From NCBI RefSeq assembly GCF_003569765.1, contig NZ_QXMG01000034.1, positions 1-63,515 on the forward strand: a stretch of 63,515 nucleotides of DNA, written 5' to 3'. The position numbers and the translations under genes were made by a program. Shown piece by piece: positions 9,314-18,279 of the stretch (position 1 is its first letter; each line of letters opens with the position of its first letter). The stretch is from Caldimonas tepidiphila (GTDB lineage Bacteria; Pseudomonadota; Gammaproteobacteria; Burkholderiales; Burkholderiaceae_C). Under the pieces are notes generated by a model, which did no database searches, had not been told where the DNA came from, and saw only the letters and a list, made by a program, of their open reading frames with translations.

Positions 9314-11650
9314 ATGCACCCTGCTGAAACATTGTCGCCGAGCCCGGCCGGCGTGGGCGGCGCGTTGCCATCTCCCGGCGACGCCGCCGTTCTCGACGAT
9401 CCGGCCGAACTCGATACCTTCACCCGCTGGAGTGAAGGCGAGGGCGGTGCGCGCACGGGCGACTCGGTGTTCGCGATCGAGGGCATGTACTGCGCGGCCT
9501 GCTCGATCACGATCGAGCAGGCGCTGCAGGGACTGCCGGGCGTGCTGTCGGCCGAGGTGCTGCCGGCCACGAGGCGGGCCCATGTCCGCTGGGACCCGCG
9601 GCGCACCCGGGCCTCGGCCCTGGTCGAGGCGGTCGAGAAGGCCGGCTACCGGGCCTATCCGGCGCTGTCGGTGCAGGCCGAGGCGGCGCGGCGCGCGGAG
9701 CAGCGCCGCTCGCTGTGGCGCCTCTTCGTCGCGGGCTTCTGCATGATGCAGGTGATGATGTACGCGGTGCCGACCTACTACTCGACGCCGGGCGACATGA
9801 CGGGCGACATCTGGCAGCTGCTGCAATGGGCGAGCTGGCTGCTGTCGATCCCGGTGGTGCTGTTCGCCGCCGGCCCGTTCTTCAAGGGGGCCCTGGCCCA
9901 TCTCCGGGCGCGCCGCATCGGCATGGACGTGCCGGTGAGCATCGGCATCGTCGTCACCTTCGTCGCCAGCACCGGCGCCACCTTCGACCCGGGCGGCATC
10001 TTCGGTCACGAGGTCTATTTCGACTCGCTGACGATGTTCGTGTTCTTCCTGCTGTGCGGCCGGCACCTGGAGCTGAAGGCGCGCGGCAGGGCCGCGGGGG
10101 CGCTCGAGGGCCTGATGCGGCGTCTGCCCGAGACGGTCGACCGGCTGCGCGAGGACGGCACGGTCGAGGCCGTGTCGCTGCGGCGGCTGAGCGTGGGCGA
10201 CCGGGTGCGCGTGCGTGCCGGCCAGGCCTTCCCGGCCGACGGCACGCTGCTCGAGGGCAGCGCGCAGGTGGACGAGGCCCTGCTGACCGGCGAGTCCCGG
10301 TCGGTGCTGCGCTCGCCGGGCCACGCGGTGGTCGCCGGCAGCTTCAATCTCTCTGCGCCGGTGGTGATGCGGGTCGACAGGGTCGGCGACGACACCCGCT
10401 ACGCACGCATCGTCAGCCTGATGGAGCGGGCCTCGCTCGACCGGCCCGAGCTCGCCCGGCTGGCCGACCGGGTCGCCGTGCCCTTCCTGTGGGGCGTGCT
10501 GATCGCGGCGGCCGGCTCGGCGCTCGCCTGGAGCTTCATCGATCCGTCGCGCAGCGTGTGGGTGGCGGTCGCGGTGCTGATCGTCACCTGCCCCTGCGCC
10601 ATCTCGCTCGCCACGCCCTCGGCGTTGCTGGCGGCCACCGGTACGCTGGCGCGGCGGGGCATCCTGGTGCAGCGGCTCCAGGCGCTGGAGGCGCTCGCGC
10701 AGGCCGACCTGTTCGTCTTCGACAAGACCGGCACCGTGACCCAGGACCGGCTCGCGCTGGCGGAGGTGGAGCCGGTGGCCGGCTGGTCCCGCGAGGCGGT
10801 GCTGGCCCATGCCGGCTCGCTGGCGGCGCTGTCGCTGCATCCGGTGTCGCGCGCCCTGCGCGAGGCCGCACCTTCGGGCGCCGCCGCCGCCTGGAGCGAG
10901 GTGCGGGAAGTGGCCGGCCAGGGGCTCGAGGGCCGCGACGCGCAAGGACGCCTGTGGCAGCTGGGCAAGCCCGTGGACGGACATCGCCGGATGCAGGCCG
11001 ATGCGCCGCAAGCCTGGTTGAGCTGCGACGGCGTGACGGTGGCGCGTTTCGGCTTCGTCGAGAGCCTGAGGCCGGATGCCCGCGCGGCACTGGCGGCGCT
11101 GCAGGCCCAGGGCGTGAAGGTCAAGCTGCTGTCGGGCGACCGGCCGGCCGCGGCCCGCGTGGTGGGGGACGAGCTCGGCGTGCAGGACGTGCAGGCTGGC
11201 GCCAGTCCGGAGGACAAGCTCGCGGCGGTCACGCTGGCTCAGCAGGCGGGCCTGCGGGTGGTGATGGTGGGCGACGGGCTCAACGACGGGCCGGTGCTCG
11301 CCAAGGCCGACGTGTCGTTCGCGATGGGGCAGGGCGCGCCGCTGACCCAGGCGCGCTCCGACTTCACGGTGCTGAGCGGCCGGCTCGGCGACATCGTCGA
11401 GGCGCGCGCGCTGGCCGTGCGCACGCTGCGCATCATCCGGCAGAACCTCGCCTGGTCGGCCCTCTACAACGCGGTGTCGATCCCGCTCGCGCTCGTCGGC
11501 TGGATGCCGCCCTGGCTGGCGGGGCTGGGCATGGCGGGCAGCTCGCTGTTCGTCGTGCTCAACGCCACCCGGCTCGCCCGCTCCGGCGGCGCGGATCGCG
11601 AGGCGTCGCGAGACCTTCCCGGCGATGCAAGCCGCCCCCAACCCGCCTGA
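9314..11650 (+). CDS. ccoI: Heavy-metal P1B-type ATPase for cbb3 oxidase copper supply
   Basis: CcoI/FixI exports copper across the inner membrane for insertion into CcoN. An N-terminal heavy-metal-associated domain carries GMYCAAC (about residues 57-63). Six to eight membrane segments follow, with the CPC metal path in the helix VLIVTCPCAISLATP, the TGES actuator motif, the phosphorylation site DKTGTVT, and GDGLNDGPVLAKADVS in the ATP-binding domain. The start at 9314 is preferred over an in-frame codon at 9284. It is the first gene of the cco locus and is followed 8 bases later by ccoS. Confidence 0.95.
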   Translation: MHPAETLSPSPAGVGGALPSPGDAAVLDDPAELDTFTRWSEGEGGARTGDSVFAIEGMYCAACSITIEQALQGLPGVLSAEVLPATRRAHVRWDPRRTRASALVEAVEKAGYRAYPALSVQAEAARRAEQRRSLWRLFVAGFCMMQVMMYAVPTYYSTPGDMTGDIWQLLQWASWLLSIPVVLFAAGPFFKGALAHLRARRIGMDVPVSIGIVVTFVASTGATFDPGGIFGHEVYFDSLTMFVFFLLCGRHLELKARGRAAGALEGLMRRLPETVDRLREDGTVEAVSLRRLSVGDRVRVRAGQAFPADGTLLEGSAQVDEALLTGESRSVLRSPGHAVVAGSFNLSAPVVMRVDRVGDDTRYARIVSLMERASLDRPELARLADRVAVPFLWGVLIAAAGSALAWSFIDPSRSVWVAVAVLIVTCPCAISLATPSALLAATGTLARRGILVQRLQALEALAQADLFVFDKTGTVTQDRLALAEVEPVAGWSREAVLAHAGSLAALSLHPVSRALREAAPSGAAAAWSEVREVAGQGLEGRDAQGRLWQLGKPVDGHRRMQADAPQAWLSCDGVTVARFGFVESLRPDARAALAALQAQGVKVKLLSGDRPAAARVVGDELGVQDVQAGASPEDKLAAVTLAQQAGLRVVMVGDGLNDGPVLAKADVSFAMGQGAPLTQARSDFTVLSGRLGDIVEARALAVRTLRIIRQNLAWSALYNAVSIPLALVGWMPPWLAGLGMAGSSLFVVLNATRLARSGGADREASRDLPGDASRPQPA

Positions 11651-11658
11651 ACACGACG

Positions 11659-11871
11659 ATGGACATTCTCTACCTGCTGATTCCGCTGTCGGTGGTGCTG
11701 GTGTTCCTGATCATCGGCCTGTTCTGGTGGGCACTCCATTCCGGCCAGTTCGAGAACATCGAGAGGGAGGGCGAGCGCATCCTGCTCGACGACCTGCCGC
11801 CCTCCGGGTCTCCCCGTATAGACCTACGGGTTTCCCCATCCGTTGACACGCCTCAAGTGGGTCTTCGGTAG
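11659..11871 (+). CDS. ccoS: Cbb3-type cytochrome oxidase assembly protein CcoS
   Basis: A 70-residue protein starting [20 protein letters not shown], a single transmembrane helix followed by [20 protein letters not shown], which is the CcoS signature. CcoS is needed for cofactor insertion into the catalytic subunit. The C-terminal 25 residues are not conserved, and the coding end overlaps the Anr/FNR-type box that serves ccoN. The order ccoI-ccoS before ccoN is unlike the ccoGHIS order downstream of ccoNOQP seen in many proteobacteria. Confidence 0.92.
   Translation: MDILYLLIPLSVVLVFLIIGLFWWALHSGQFENIEREGERILLDDLPPSGSPRIDLRVSPSVDTPQVGLR
11843..11856. promoter_or_regulatory. Anr/FNR-type box upstream of ccoN
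   Basis: TTGACACGCCTCAA matches the FNR core TTGA-N6-TCAA exactly; the consensus inner T/A pair is replaced by C/C. It is 69 bases upstream of the ccoN start, within the 3' end of ccoS. This is consistent with oxygen-limited induction of the oxidase, as established for cbb3 oxidases in other proteobacteria. Confidence 0.7.
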
Positions 11872-11924
11872 CCGCCCGAATAATTCCGACGTCATTTCAA
11901 GACCTTATTTTGGAGAGAGGTGCC

Positions 11925-13373
11925 ATGAGTTCGACATCAACGTTCGCAGCCGCGCGGGCTGCGAACTACAACGACACGGTCGTGCGCCAGTTCGCGGTGA
12001 TGGCCGTGATCTGGGGCGTGATCGGCATGCTGGTCGGCGTCGTGGTCGCCGCTCAGCTGGCCTTCCCCGAGCTGATCAACGGCATCCCCTGGCTGAGCTA
12101 CGGGCGCCTGCGTCCGCTGCACACCAACGCGGTGATCTTCGCGTTCGGCGGCTGCGCACTGTTCGCGACCAGCTACTACGTGGTCCAGCGGACCTGCCAG
12201 GTGCGCCTCATCTCCGACAAGCTCGCTGCCTTCACCTTCTGGGGTTGGCAAGCCGTCATCCTGTCCGCAGTCGTTTCGCTGCCGCTGGGCTTCACCAGCG
12301 GCAAGGAATACGCCGAGCTGGAGTGGCCGATCGACATCCTGATCGCCGCGGTGTGGGTTGCCTATGCGGTGGTGTTCTTCGGCACCGTCGGCATCCGCAA
12401 GGTGCGCCACATCTACGTCGCGAACTGGTTCTACGGCGCCTTCATCCTGGCCGTCGCGCTGCTGCACATCGTCAACAGCGCGGCCGTGCCGGTCAGCGGC
12501 CTCAAGAGCTACTCCGCCTACGCTGGCGTGCAGGACGCCATGGTGCAGTGGTGGTACGGCCACAACGCGGTGGGCTTCTTCCTGACCGCAGGCTTCCTCG
12601 GGATGATGTACTACTTCGTTCCGAAGCAGGCCGAGCGCCCGGTGTACTCGTACCGCCTGTCGATCGTGCACTTCTGGGCTCTGATCTTCACCTACATGTG
12701 GGCGGGTCCGCACCACCTGCACTACACCGCGCTGCCCGACTGGACGCAGAGCGTGGGCATGCTGTTCTCGCTGATCCTGCTCGCGCCGAGCTGGGGCGGC
12801 ATGATCAACGGCATCATGACGCTGTCCGGTGCCTGGCACAAGCTGCGTGACGACCCGATCCTGAAGTTCCTGATCGTGTCGCTGTCGTTCTACGGCATGA
12901 GCACCTTCGAGGGCCCGATGATGGCCATCAAGACCGTCAACGCGCTGTCGCACTACACCGACTGGACCGTCGGCCACGTGCACTCCGGCGCGCTGGGCTG
13001 GGTGGGCCTGATCTCGATGGGCTCGCTCTACTACCTGCTGCCGCGCCTGTTCGGCCAGAAGACGATGTACAGCGTCAAGGCCATCGAACTCCACTTCTGG
13101 GTCGCCACCATCGGCATCGTGCTCTACATCGCCGCGATGTGGATCGCCGGAGTGATGCAGGGCCTGATGTGGCGCGCGGTCAACGCCGACGGCACCCTCG
13201 CCTACAGCTTCGTCGAGAGCGTGAAGGCCTCCTATCCGTTCTACGTGATCCGCCTGGCCGGTGGCGCCCTCTACCTGACCGGCATGGTGATCATGGCCTG
13301 GAACATGGTGATGACGGCGATGCGGGGCAAGCCGGCGGCCGCCGCCATCCCGGCTGCTGCAGCCCACGCCTGA
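11925..13373 (+). CDS. ccoN: Cytochrome c oxidase cbb3-type, subunit I
   Basis: CcoN is the catalytic subunit of the high-affinity cbb3 oxidase and holds heme b, heme b3 and CuB in the inner membrane. The 482-residue protein shows 12 hydrophobic segments, the low-spin heme ligand region [14 protein letters not shown], the CuB/Tyr helix [37 protein letters not shown], and the heme-ligand histidines in [12 protein letters not shown]. The ATG at 11925 is preceded by GAGAGG; a codon at 11910 lacks this. It heads ccoN-O-Q-P. Confidence 0.98.
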   Translation: MSSTSTFAAARAANYNDTVVRQFAVMAVIWGVIGMLVGVVVAAQLAFPELINGIPWLSYGRLRPLHTNAVIFAFGGCALFATSYYVVQRTCQVRLISDKLAAFTFWGWQAVILSAVVSLPLGFTSGKEYAELEWPIDILIAAVWVAYAVVFFGTVGIRKVRHIYVANWFYGAFILAVALLHIVNSAAVPVSGLKSYSAYAGVQDAMVQWWYGHNAVGFFLTAGFLGMMYYFVPKQAERPVYSYRLSIVHFWALIFTYMWAGPHHLHYTALPDWTQSVGMLFSLILLAPSWGGMINGIMTLSGAWHKLRDDPILKFLIVSLSFYGMSTFEGPMMAIKTVNALSHYTDWTVGHVHSGALGWVGLISMGSLYYLLPRLFGQKTMYSVKAIELHFWVATIGIVLYIAAMWIAGVMQGLMWRAVNADGTLAYSFVESVKASYPFYVIRLAGGALYLTGMVIMAWNMVMTAMRGKPAAAAIPAAAAHA

Positions 13374-13400
13374 AGCCCCTGCAGTTGAAAGGAATCCGAC

Positions 13401-14027
13401 ATGGCTGAGCAAAAGAAGTCCGGTGGTTTCTCGCACGAGACCATCGAGACCAACAACTTCCTGATGATCGCCCTGATCCTGGTGGTCATCCTCTTCGGCG
13501 GTCTGGTGGAAATCGTGCCGCTGTTCTTCCAGAAGTCGACGACCGAGGCGGTGACGGGCCTCAAGCCCTACAGCGCGCTGCAGCTCGCCGGGCGTGACGT
13601 CTACATCCGCGAAGGCTGCTACAACTGCCACTCGCAGATGATCCGTCCCTTCCGCGCCGAGACGCTGCGCTACGGCCACTACTCGGTGGCTGGCGAGTTC
13701 GTCTACGACCACCCCTTCCAGTGGGGCTCCAAGCGCACGGGTCCGGACCTGCACCGCGTCGGCGGCAAGTACAGCGACGAATGGCATCGCATCCACCTGA
13801 TCAACCCGCGTGATCTGGTGCCCGAGTCGAACATGCCTTCGTATCCCTGGCTGGTCAACGCCGCGCTCAACCCGGCCGAGATCGCGCCGAAGATGGCCGC
13901 GCTGCGCAAGGTGGGCGTCCCCTACACCGACGAGGAGATCGCCAAGGCCGCCGACGAGGTCAAGGGCAAGACCGAGATGGAGGCCGTGATCGCCTACCTG
14001 CAGGTGCTCGGCACCGCAGTGAAGTAA
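13401..14027 (+). CDS. ccoO: Cytochrome c oxidase cbb3-type, subunit II (monoheme cytochrome c)
   Basis: CcoO passes electrons from CcoP to CcoN. The 208-residue protein has one N-terminal transmembrane anchor ([21 protein letters not shown]) and a periplasmic cytochrome c domain with the heme site C73-Y-N-C76-H77. The axial methionine is probably in [10 protein letters not shown]. It starts 27 bases after ccoN. Confidence 0.97.
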   Translation: MAEQKKSGGFSHETIETNNFLMIALILVVILFGGLVEIVPLFFQKSTTEAVTGLKPYSALQLAGRDVYIREGCYNCHSQMIRPFRAETLRYGHYSVAGEFVYDHPFQWGSKRTGPDLHRVGGKYSDEWHRIHLINPRDLVPESNMPSYPWLVNAALNPAEIAPKMAALRKVGVPYTDEEIAKAADEVKGKTEMEAVIAYLQVLGTAVK

Positions 14028-14039
14028 GGAGCGCTCGTC

Positions 14040-14177
14040 ATGGACGTCAACGACTTCCGCTCCATCGTCACGGTGCTCGCGCTGCTGTGCTTCCTGGGCA
14101 TCTGCGCCTGGGCCTACTCACGGCGGAATCAAGGCAATTTCGAGGAAGCGGCCCAGTTGCCCTTCCAGTCTGAATAA
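14040..14177 (+). CDS. ccoQ: Cbb3-type oxidase small subunit CcoQ
   Basis: A 45-residue protein beginning MDVNDFRSIVTVLALL, with one transmembrane helix (VTVLALLCFLGICAWAYS) followed by a short charged tail, which is the CcoQ/FixQ pattern. It sits between ccoO (12 bases upstream) and ccoP (18 bases downstream), preceded by AAGGAG. CcoQ stabilises the association of CcoP with the oxidase core. Confidence 0.92.
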   Translation: MDVNDFRSIVTVLALLCFLGICAWAYSRRNQGNFEEAAQLPFQSE

Positions 14178-14195
14178 GAAGGAGGAGGAGGAACC

Positions 14196-15125
14196 ATGAG
14201 TGACTTCTTCAGCAGCGGGTGGGCGATCTTCATCGCCGCCATCACCATCGCCGGCATGGCGTTCTGCGTGTTCGTGCTGGTCGTCGCCAGCCGCCGCACG
14301 GTCATGTCCGCCGAGGACAACACCACCGGGCACGTCTGGGACGGCAACCTGCAGGAACTGAACAACCCGCTGCCGCGCTGGTGGATGTGGCTGTTCATCA
14401 TCACGATCGTGTTCTCCGCGGTCTACCTCGTCCTGTATCCCGGCCTGGGCGTCTATCAAGGCAAGTGGGGCTGGTCGCAGGTCGGCCAGTACAACGCCGA
14501 AGTCGAGAAGGCAAAGGTCCAGCTGGAGCCGCTGTACGCCCAGTTCACGTCCAAGGACGCCGCGCAACTCGCCCTGGACTCCCAGGCGATGGGTATCGGC
14601 GAGCGGCTGTTCGTCAACAACTGCGCGCAGTGCCACGGCTCCGATGCACGCGGCAGCAAGGGCTTCCCGAACCTGACCGACGGCGACTGGCTCTACGGCG
14701 GCGAGCACGAGACCATCAAGCAGACGATCGCGAACGGCCGCACCGGCGTGATGCCCCCGATGGCGGCGGCCGTCGGCTCGGCCGAGGACGTGCGCAACCT
14801 CGCCCACTACGTGCTGAGCCTCTCGGGCAGCGCGCACAACTCGATCGCGGCGCAACTCGGCAAGCCGAAGTTCGCGGCGTGCGCGGCATGCCACGGCGCC
14901 GACGGCAAGGGCAACCAGGCGATGGGGGCCCCCAACCTCACCGACAAGGTGTGGCTGCACGGCTGGGGCGAGCAGGCCATCGTGAGCGTCATCACGAACG
15001 GCAAGAACAACATGATGCCCGCGCATGCGCACAAGCTGACCGAGCCGCAGATCCACGTGCTCGCGGCCTATGTGTGGAACCTGTCCAACACGACGCAGAC
15101 TGCCCAGGCCGGCTCCTCCAAGTGA
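14196..15125 (+). CDS. ccoP: Cytochrome c oxidase cbb3-type, subunit III (diheme cytochrome c)
   Basis: CcoP receives electrons from soluble cytochrome c. The 309-residue protein has two N-terminal transmembrane segments, the second followed by the family segment WDGNLQELNNPLPRWW. Two periplasmic heme c domains follow, with CAQCH at residues 143-147 and CAACH at 229-233. The likely axial methionines are in GVMPPM and NMMPAH. The AAGAAGGAGGAGGA stretch before the start is a strong ribosome binding site. A GC-rich hairpin follows the stop at 15131-15151. Confidence 0.98.
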   Translation: MSDFFSSGWAIFIAAITIAGMAFCVFVLVVASRRTVMSAEDNTTGHVWDGNLQELNNPLPRWWMWLFIITIVFSAVYLVLYPGLGVYQGKWGWSQVGQYNAEVEKAKVQLEPLYAQFTSKDAAQLALDSQAMGIGERLFVNNCAQCHGSDARGSKGFPNLTDGDWLYGGEHETIKQTIANGRTGVMPPMAAAVGSAEDVRNLAHYVLSLSGSAHNSIAAQLGKPKFAACAACHGADGKGNQAMGAPNLTDKVWLHGWGEQAIVSVITNGKNNMMPAHAHKLTEPQIHVLAAYVWNLSNTTQTAQAGSSK

Positions 15126-15130
15126 GCAGC

Positions 15131-15151
15131 GGGGCGGCGACACGCCGCCCC
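15131..15151 (+). terminator. GC hairpin between ccoP and ccoG
   Basis: GGGGCGGCG-ACA-CGCCGCCCC is a perfect 9-base-pair stem with a 3-base loop, starting 6 bases after the ccoP stop. There is no T-run, so it may act as a partial terminator or an mRNA 3'-end stabiliser that raises ccoNOQP over ccoG. Confidence 0.5.
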
Positions 15152-15206
15152 TGTATCCCTGGGGGCCTGATCTCCGTATCCGGTGTTCCTCAGCGGCGAT
15201 CACAGC

Positions 15207-16667
15207 ATGAATTCACCCGGCCCCCGACTGTCCGACTCGCCCCCTCCTGCGCCTGATGCGGGAGAGGGCGTCAGGACGGTCTCGCTCTACCAGGCCCAGC
15301 CCAGGATCTACGCCCGGGCCGTCTCCGGCTGGTTCACCCGCTGGCGCTGGGCCCTGGTGTGGCTCACCCAGCTGGTTTTCTACGGGCTGCCCTGGCTCGA
15401 ATGGAACGGCCGGCAGGCCGTGCTGTTCGACCTCGGGGCGCGCCGCTTCTATATCTTCAATCTCGTCCTGTACCCGCAGGACTTCATCTACCTGACGGGC
15501 CTGTTGGTGCTGTCGGCACTCGGCCTGTTCTTCTTCACGGCAGTGGCGGGGCGACTGTGGTGCGGCTACGCCTGCCCGCAGACCGTCTACACCGAAATCT
15601 ATGGCTGGGTCGAGCGCAGGATCGAAGGGGATCGTGCGGCACGCATGAAACTCGACCAGCGCCGCTGGGACCTCGACAAGCTCCTGCGCAAGGGCGCCAA
15701 GCAGCTGGTCTGGATCCTGATCGGCCTGTGGACCGGCTTCACCTTCGTCGGCTACTTCACCCCGATCCATACCCTCGCCGCCGAAGCGCTGGGTCTCGGC
15801 TTCGGTCCCTGGGAGACCTTCTGGGTGCTGTTCTACGGCTTCGCCACCTACGGCAATGCCGGCTACCTGCGGGAGCAGGTCTGCAAGTACATGTGTCCCT
15901 ACGCGCGCTTCCAGAGCGCGATGTTCGACAAGGACACGATGATCATCACCTATGACGAAGCCCGGGGGGAGCCGCGGGGTTCGCGCAGCCGCAAGGCCGA
16001 CCCGAAGCAGCTCGGGCTCGGCGCCTGCATCGACTGCACCTTGTGCGTGCAGGTCTGCCCGACCGGCATCGACATCCGCAAGGGCCTGCAGTACGAGTGC
16101 ATCGGGTGCGCCGCCTGCATCGACGTCTGCGACGGCGTGATGGACAAGATGGGCTACGCGCGCGGGCTCGTCAGGTACTCCACCCAGAACGGACTGGCGC
16201 AGGGCTGGAGCCGCGGGCAGATGTTCCGACGGGCGCTGCGCCCCCGCGTGCTGATCTACGGCGCGATCCTCGTGCTGATCTCGGCGGCGTTCGTGGTCAG
16301 CGTCGCGCAGCGCAGCCCCTTCAAGGTGGACGTCATCCGCGACCGCAGCACCCTTGCGAGAATCGTCGAGGAGGGGCGGATCGAGAACGTCTATCAACTC
16401 CAGATCATGAACACGACCGAGGCCGTCCAGCGCTATCGCATCGACGTCGCCGGCATCCCCGGGCTGAAGGTCGCGGATGCCGAGGTCGTCGAAGTCGGCC
16501 CCGCCGGCGCACGCCGGGTGCCGGTGCGCGTGCAACTGTCTGCCGAGGCGGCTGCACCGCTGGCCGGCAGCACCCATCCGATCCGCTTCGAGATCGAACG
16601 CCGTGCCGAGGGCGATACGCCCTCGCACCGCGTGATCGAGAAGTCCACCTTCCTGGTGCCGCGATGA
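15207..16667 (+). CDS. ccoG: Polyferredoxin assembly protein CcoG (RdxA/FixG)
   Basis: CcoG is a membrane ferredoxin implicated in reducing copper for cbb3 oxidase biogenesis. The 486-residue protein has several transmembrane segments, GRLWCGYACPQTVYTEIY, a C-KYMCPYARFQ segment, and two ferredoxin-type cysteine clusters in the loop CIDCTLCVQVCP and CIGCAACIDVC. The C-terminal domain is an Ig-like periplasmic fold. The ATG at 15207 was chosen; a GTG at 15183 would add eight residues. Neither has a strong ribosome binding site, consistent with lower expression than ccoNOQP. Confidence 0.95.
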   Translation: MNSPGPRLSDSPPPAPDAGEGVRTVSLYQAQPRIYARAVSGWFTRWRWALVWLTQLVFYGLPWLEWNGRQAVLFDLGARRFYIFNLVLYPQDFIYLTGLLVLSALGLFFFTAVAGRLWCGYACPQTVYTEIYGWVERRIEGDRAARMKLDQRRWDLDKLLRKGAKQLVWILIGLWTGFTFVGYFTPIHTLAAEALGLGFGPWETFWVLFYGFATYGNAGYLREQVCKYMCPYARFQSAMFDKDTMIITYDEARGEPRGSRSRKADPKQLGLGACIDCTLCVQVCPTGIDIRKGLQYECIGCAACIDVCDGVMDKMGYARGLVRYSTQNGLAQGWSRGQMFRRALRPRVLIYGAILVLISAAFVVSVAQRSPFKVDVIRDRSTLARIVEEGRIENVYQLQIMNTTEAVQRYRIDVAGIPGLKVADAEVVEVGPAGARRVPVRVQLSAEAAAPLAGSTHPIRFEIERRAEGDTPSHRVIEKSTFLVPR

Positions 16668-16696
16668 CGGCACCGCACACCAAGGAGCAGTACCTC

Positions 16697-16990
16697 ATGA
16701 ATGCCGCAAAGAATCGTTCCGAATCGGATCCCAAGTCCGGACCGTGGTGGCGCGAGCCGATGATGTGGCTCGTGCTGGGCGGCCCGTCGCTGGTCATCGT
16801 GGCGGGGGTGGCGACCACCGTGATCGCCATCCGGCAGCCGGATCCCGTGGTCGCGGAGGACTACTACCGCCGCGGCCTGGAGATCAACAAGACCCTGGCG
16901 GAACGGCAGGCGGCTGCCGCGCCGCCGGAAGCGCTCCGTCCCGCATTGCAGGCGCGCAACCACTCCGCGACGCCGGCCGAATCCCGCTGA
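16697..16990 (+). CDS. ccoH: FixH/CcoH-like membrane protein (short form)
   Basis: A 97-residue protein with one transmembrane helix (PMMWLVLGGPSLVIVAGVATTVIAI) followed by the FixH-type motif PDPVVAEDYYRRGLEINKTL. Canonical FixH/CcoH proteins are about 150 residues with a periplasmic domain after this motif; here only some 35 residues follow, so it is a short variant. AAGGAG at 16681-16686 precedes the ATG at 16697. An ATG at 16664, overlapping the ccoG stop, is an alternative start adding 11 residues. Confidence 0.8.
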   Translation: MNAAKNRSESDPKSGPWWREPMMWLVLGGPSLVIVAGVATTVIAIRQPDPVVAEDYYRRGLEINKTLAERQAAAAPPEALRPALQARNHSATPAESR

Positions 16991-17027
16991 GCGGGATTCC
17001 CTGGCGGGCAGGAGCGGCTCCCTTGGG

Positions 17028-18110
17028 TCAGCCGGGGAGCTCGAAGGCCTCGCGCAGTGACAGCAGCCGGCCGGTGTCGCGCGCGTCGTAGCCGGCCAGC
17101 GCGGCGATCGCCGCGCGCAGCGCCGGGGACTGCATCAGCGCGAGCGCCGGCTGCAGTTGCGGCCGTCCGAGCGCGGCGGCCGGCAGTGCGAGGAAATAGC
17201 GCTCGCGCAGCAGCGGGATGAAGTGCAGCCCGAAGCGCGTCGCGGCGGTCTGCACGCCGATGCCGGCGTCGGCCATGCCGCTGGCGATGTAGGCCGCCAC
17301 CGCCGCATGGGTCAGCTCGGTGTCGTCGTAGCCCGCCACCTGCTGGGGCGACAGGCCCTGGCGCGCCAGCAGCAGCTCGGTCAGCACGCGCGTGCCGGAG
17401 CCTTCGGGCCGGTTGACGAAGCGCACGTCGGCGCGCGCCAGGTCCGCCAGCGAGCGGATGCGCTTCGGGTTGCCGCGCGCCACGAAGAGGCCCTGCGTGC
17501 GGTGCGCAAGGTGCAGCAGCCGGTGCTCGGCCGGCTTGAGCCAGCGCAGGTAGCGGGCGAGCGCCGGCGTCTCGAGCTCGCCGCTCGGCACGTGGAAGCC
17601 GGCGAGGTCGCATTCGCCGCGCGCCAGGGCCGCGACCGACTCCAGGCTGTTGCGGTAGCGCAGCTCGACCGTGGTGCCCCCGGCTTCCAGCTGCTCGACC
17701 AGTGCCGCGACCGCGAAGCCGTGGCTCGCGTCGAGCCGCAGCACCGCGCGCGCGTCCTCCAGCACCAGCGTGCGTTCGAGCTCGCCCTCCAGCTCGGACG
17801 CGAGCGACTCCAGCAGCGGGGACAGCCGCGCGGCGATGCGCCGGTCGGCCCAGATCAGCTTCAGCCCGACCTCCGTCAGCGTCGAGCCGCGCCCGCGGCC
17901 GGCGTCGATCAGCGGCCGCCCGAACAGCGCCTCGGCCTGCTTCACCTGGCCCCAGGCGTGCCGGTAGGACCAGCCGACGCTGCGCGCCGCCTGCGCCAGC
18001 GAGCCGGTGTCCTGCACCGCGGCGAGCAGCACGAGCAGGCCGGTCGTGTCGACCGCGTTCTCGCGCTCGGGAACGAGTTCCCAGTGGGGGCGTATCGTGA
18101 TGCGCAGCAT
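17028..18110 (-). CDS. fdsR: ModE-like HTH / periplasmic-binding-like transcriptional regulator of formate dehydrogenase
   Basis: A 360-residue regulator. An N-terminal winged HTH of ModE/LysR type (residues about 20-90, TGSLAQAARSVGWSYRHAWGQVKQAE) is followed by a PBP-like effector domain (GSGTRVLTELLLARQGL, AAVAAYIASGMADAGIGVQTAA), resembling molybdate/tungstate-responsive regulators rather than standard LysR proteins. The ATG at 18110 follows GAGAAGGA. It is divergent from the fds operon across a 165-base region containing a palindrome, as with FdsR of Cupriavidus. The symbol is assigned by context and similarity, so treat it as probable. The effector could be molybdate or formate. Confidence 0.8.
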   Translation of the reverse strand: MLRITIRPHWELVPERENAVDTTGLLVLLAAVQDTGSLAQAARSVGWSYRHAWGQVKQAEALFGRPLIDAGRGRGSTLTEVGLKLIWADRRIAARLSPLLESLASELEGELERTLVLEDARAVLRLDASHGFAVAALVEQLEAGGTTVELRYRNSLESVAALARGECDLAGFHVPSGELETPALARYLRWLKPAEHRLLHLAHRTQGLFVARGNPKRIRSLADLARADVRFVNRPEGSGTRVLTELLLARQGLSPQQVAGYDDTELTHAAVAAYIASGMADAGIGVQTAATRFGLHFIPLLRERYFLALPAAALGRPQLQPALALMQSPALRAAIAALAGYDARDTGRLLSLREAFELPG

Positions 18111-18150
18111 GGTGTCCTTCTCTTTCCCGTGCATAGGCAGGGCAGGGCCG

Positions 18151-18172
18151 AATATGCGCAGTTCTGCATATT
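18151..18172. promoter_or_regulatory. Inverted repeat in the fds regulator/operon intergenic region
   Basis: AATATGC-GCAGTTCT-GCATATT has perfect 7-base arms around an 8-base centre, with a nested GCAG-TT-CTGC. It lies midway between the divergent starts at 18110 and 18276. It is the best candidate operator for the adjacent ModE-like regulator. Confidence 0.55.
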
Positions 18173-18231
18173 TCCCTGCGGCATTGTCGTTACGCTTCTC
18201 CGACATCACAAGCCTGCAGGAGACACCCAAT

Positions 18232-18279
18232 ATGCATGCGAAAGCCGATTTGAAGCCCGCAGCCGGAGTGGCGCGATGA
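18232..18279 (+). CDS. 15-residue upstream ORF coupled to the formate dehydrogenase operon
   Basis: The ORF starts with ATG at 18232, preceded by CAGGAG, encodes MHAKADLKPAAGVAR and ends with a TGA that overlaps the next start as ATGA. The fused FdsGB gene itself has no good ribosome binding site directly upstream, so this small ORF may deliver ribosomes to it by translational coupling. It could also be chance, or the remnant of a longer N-terminus. Confidence 0.4.
   Translation: MHAKADLKPAAGVAR

Noticed and set aside
9206-11641. 811-codon minus-strand frame opposite ccoI
   Set aside because: It is antisense to an unambiguous P-type ATPase. The translation has no recognisable domain.
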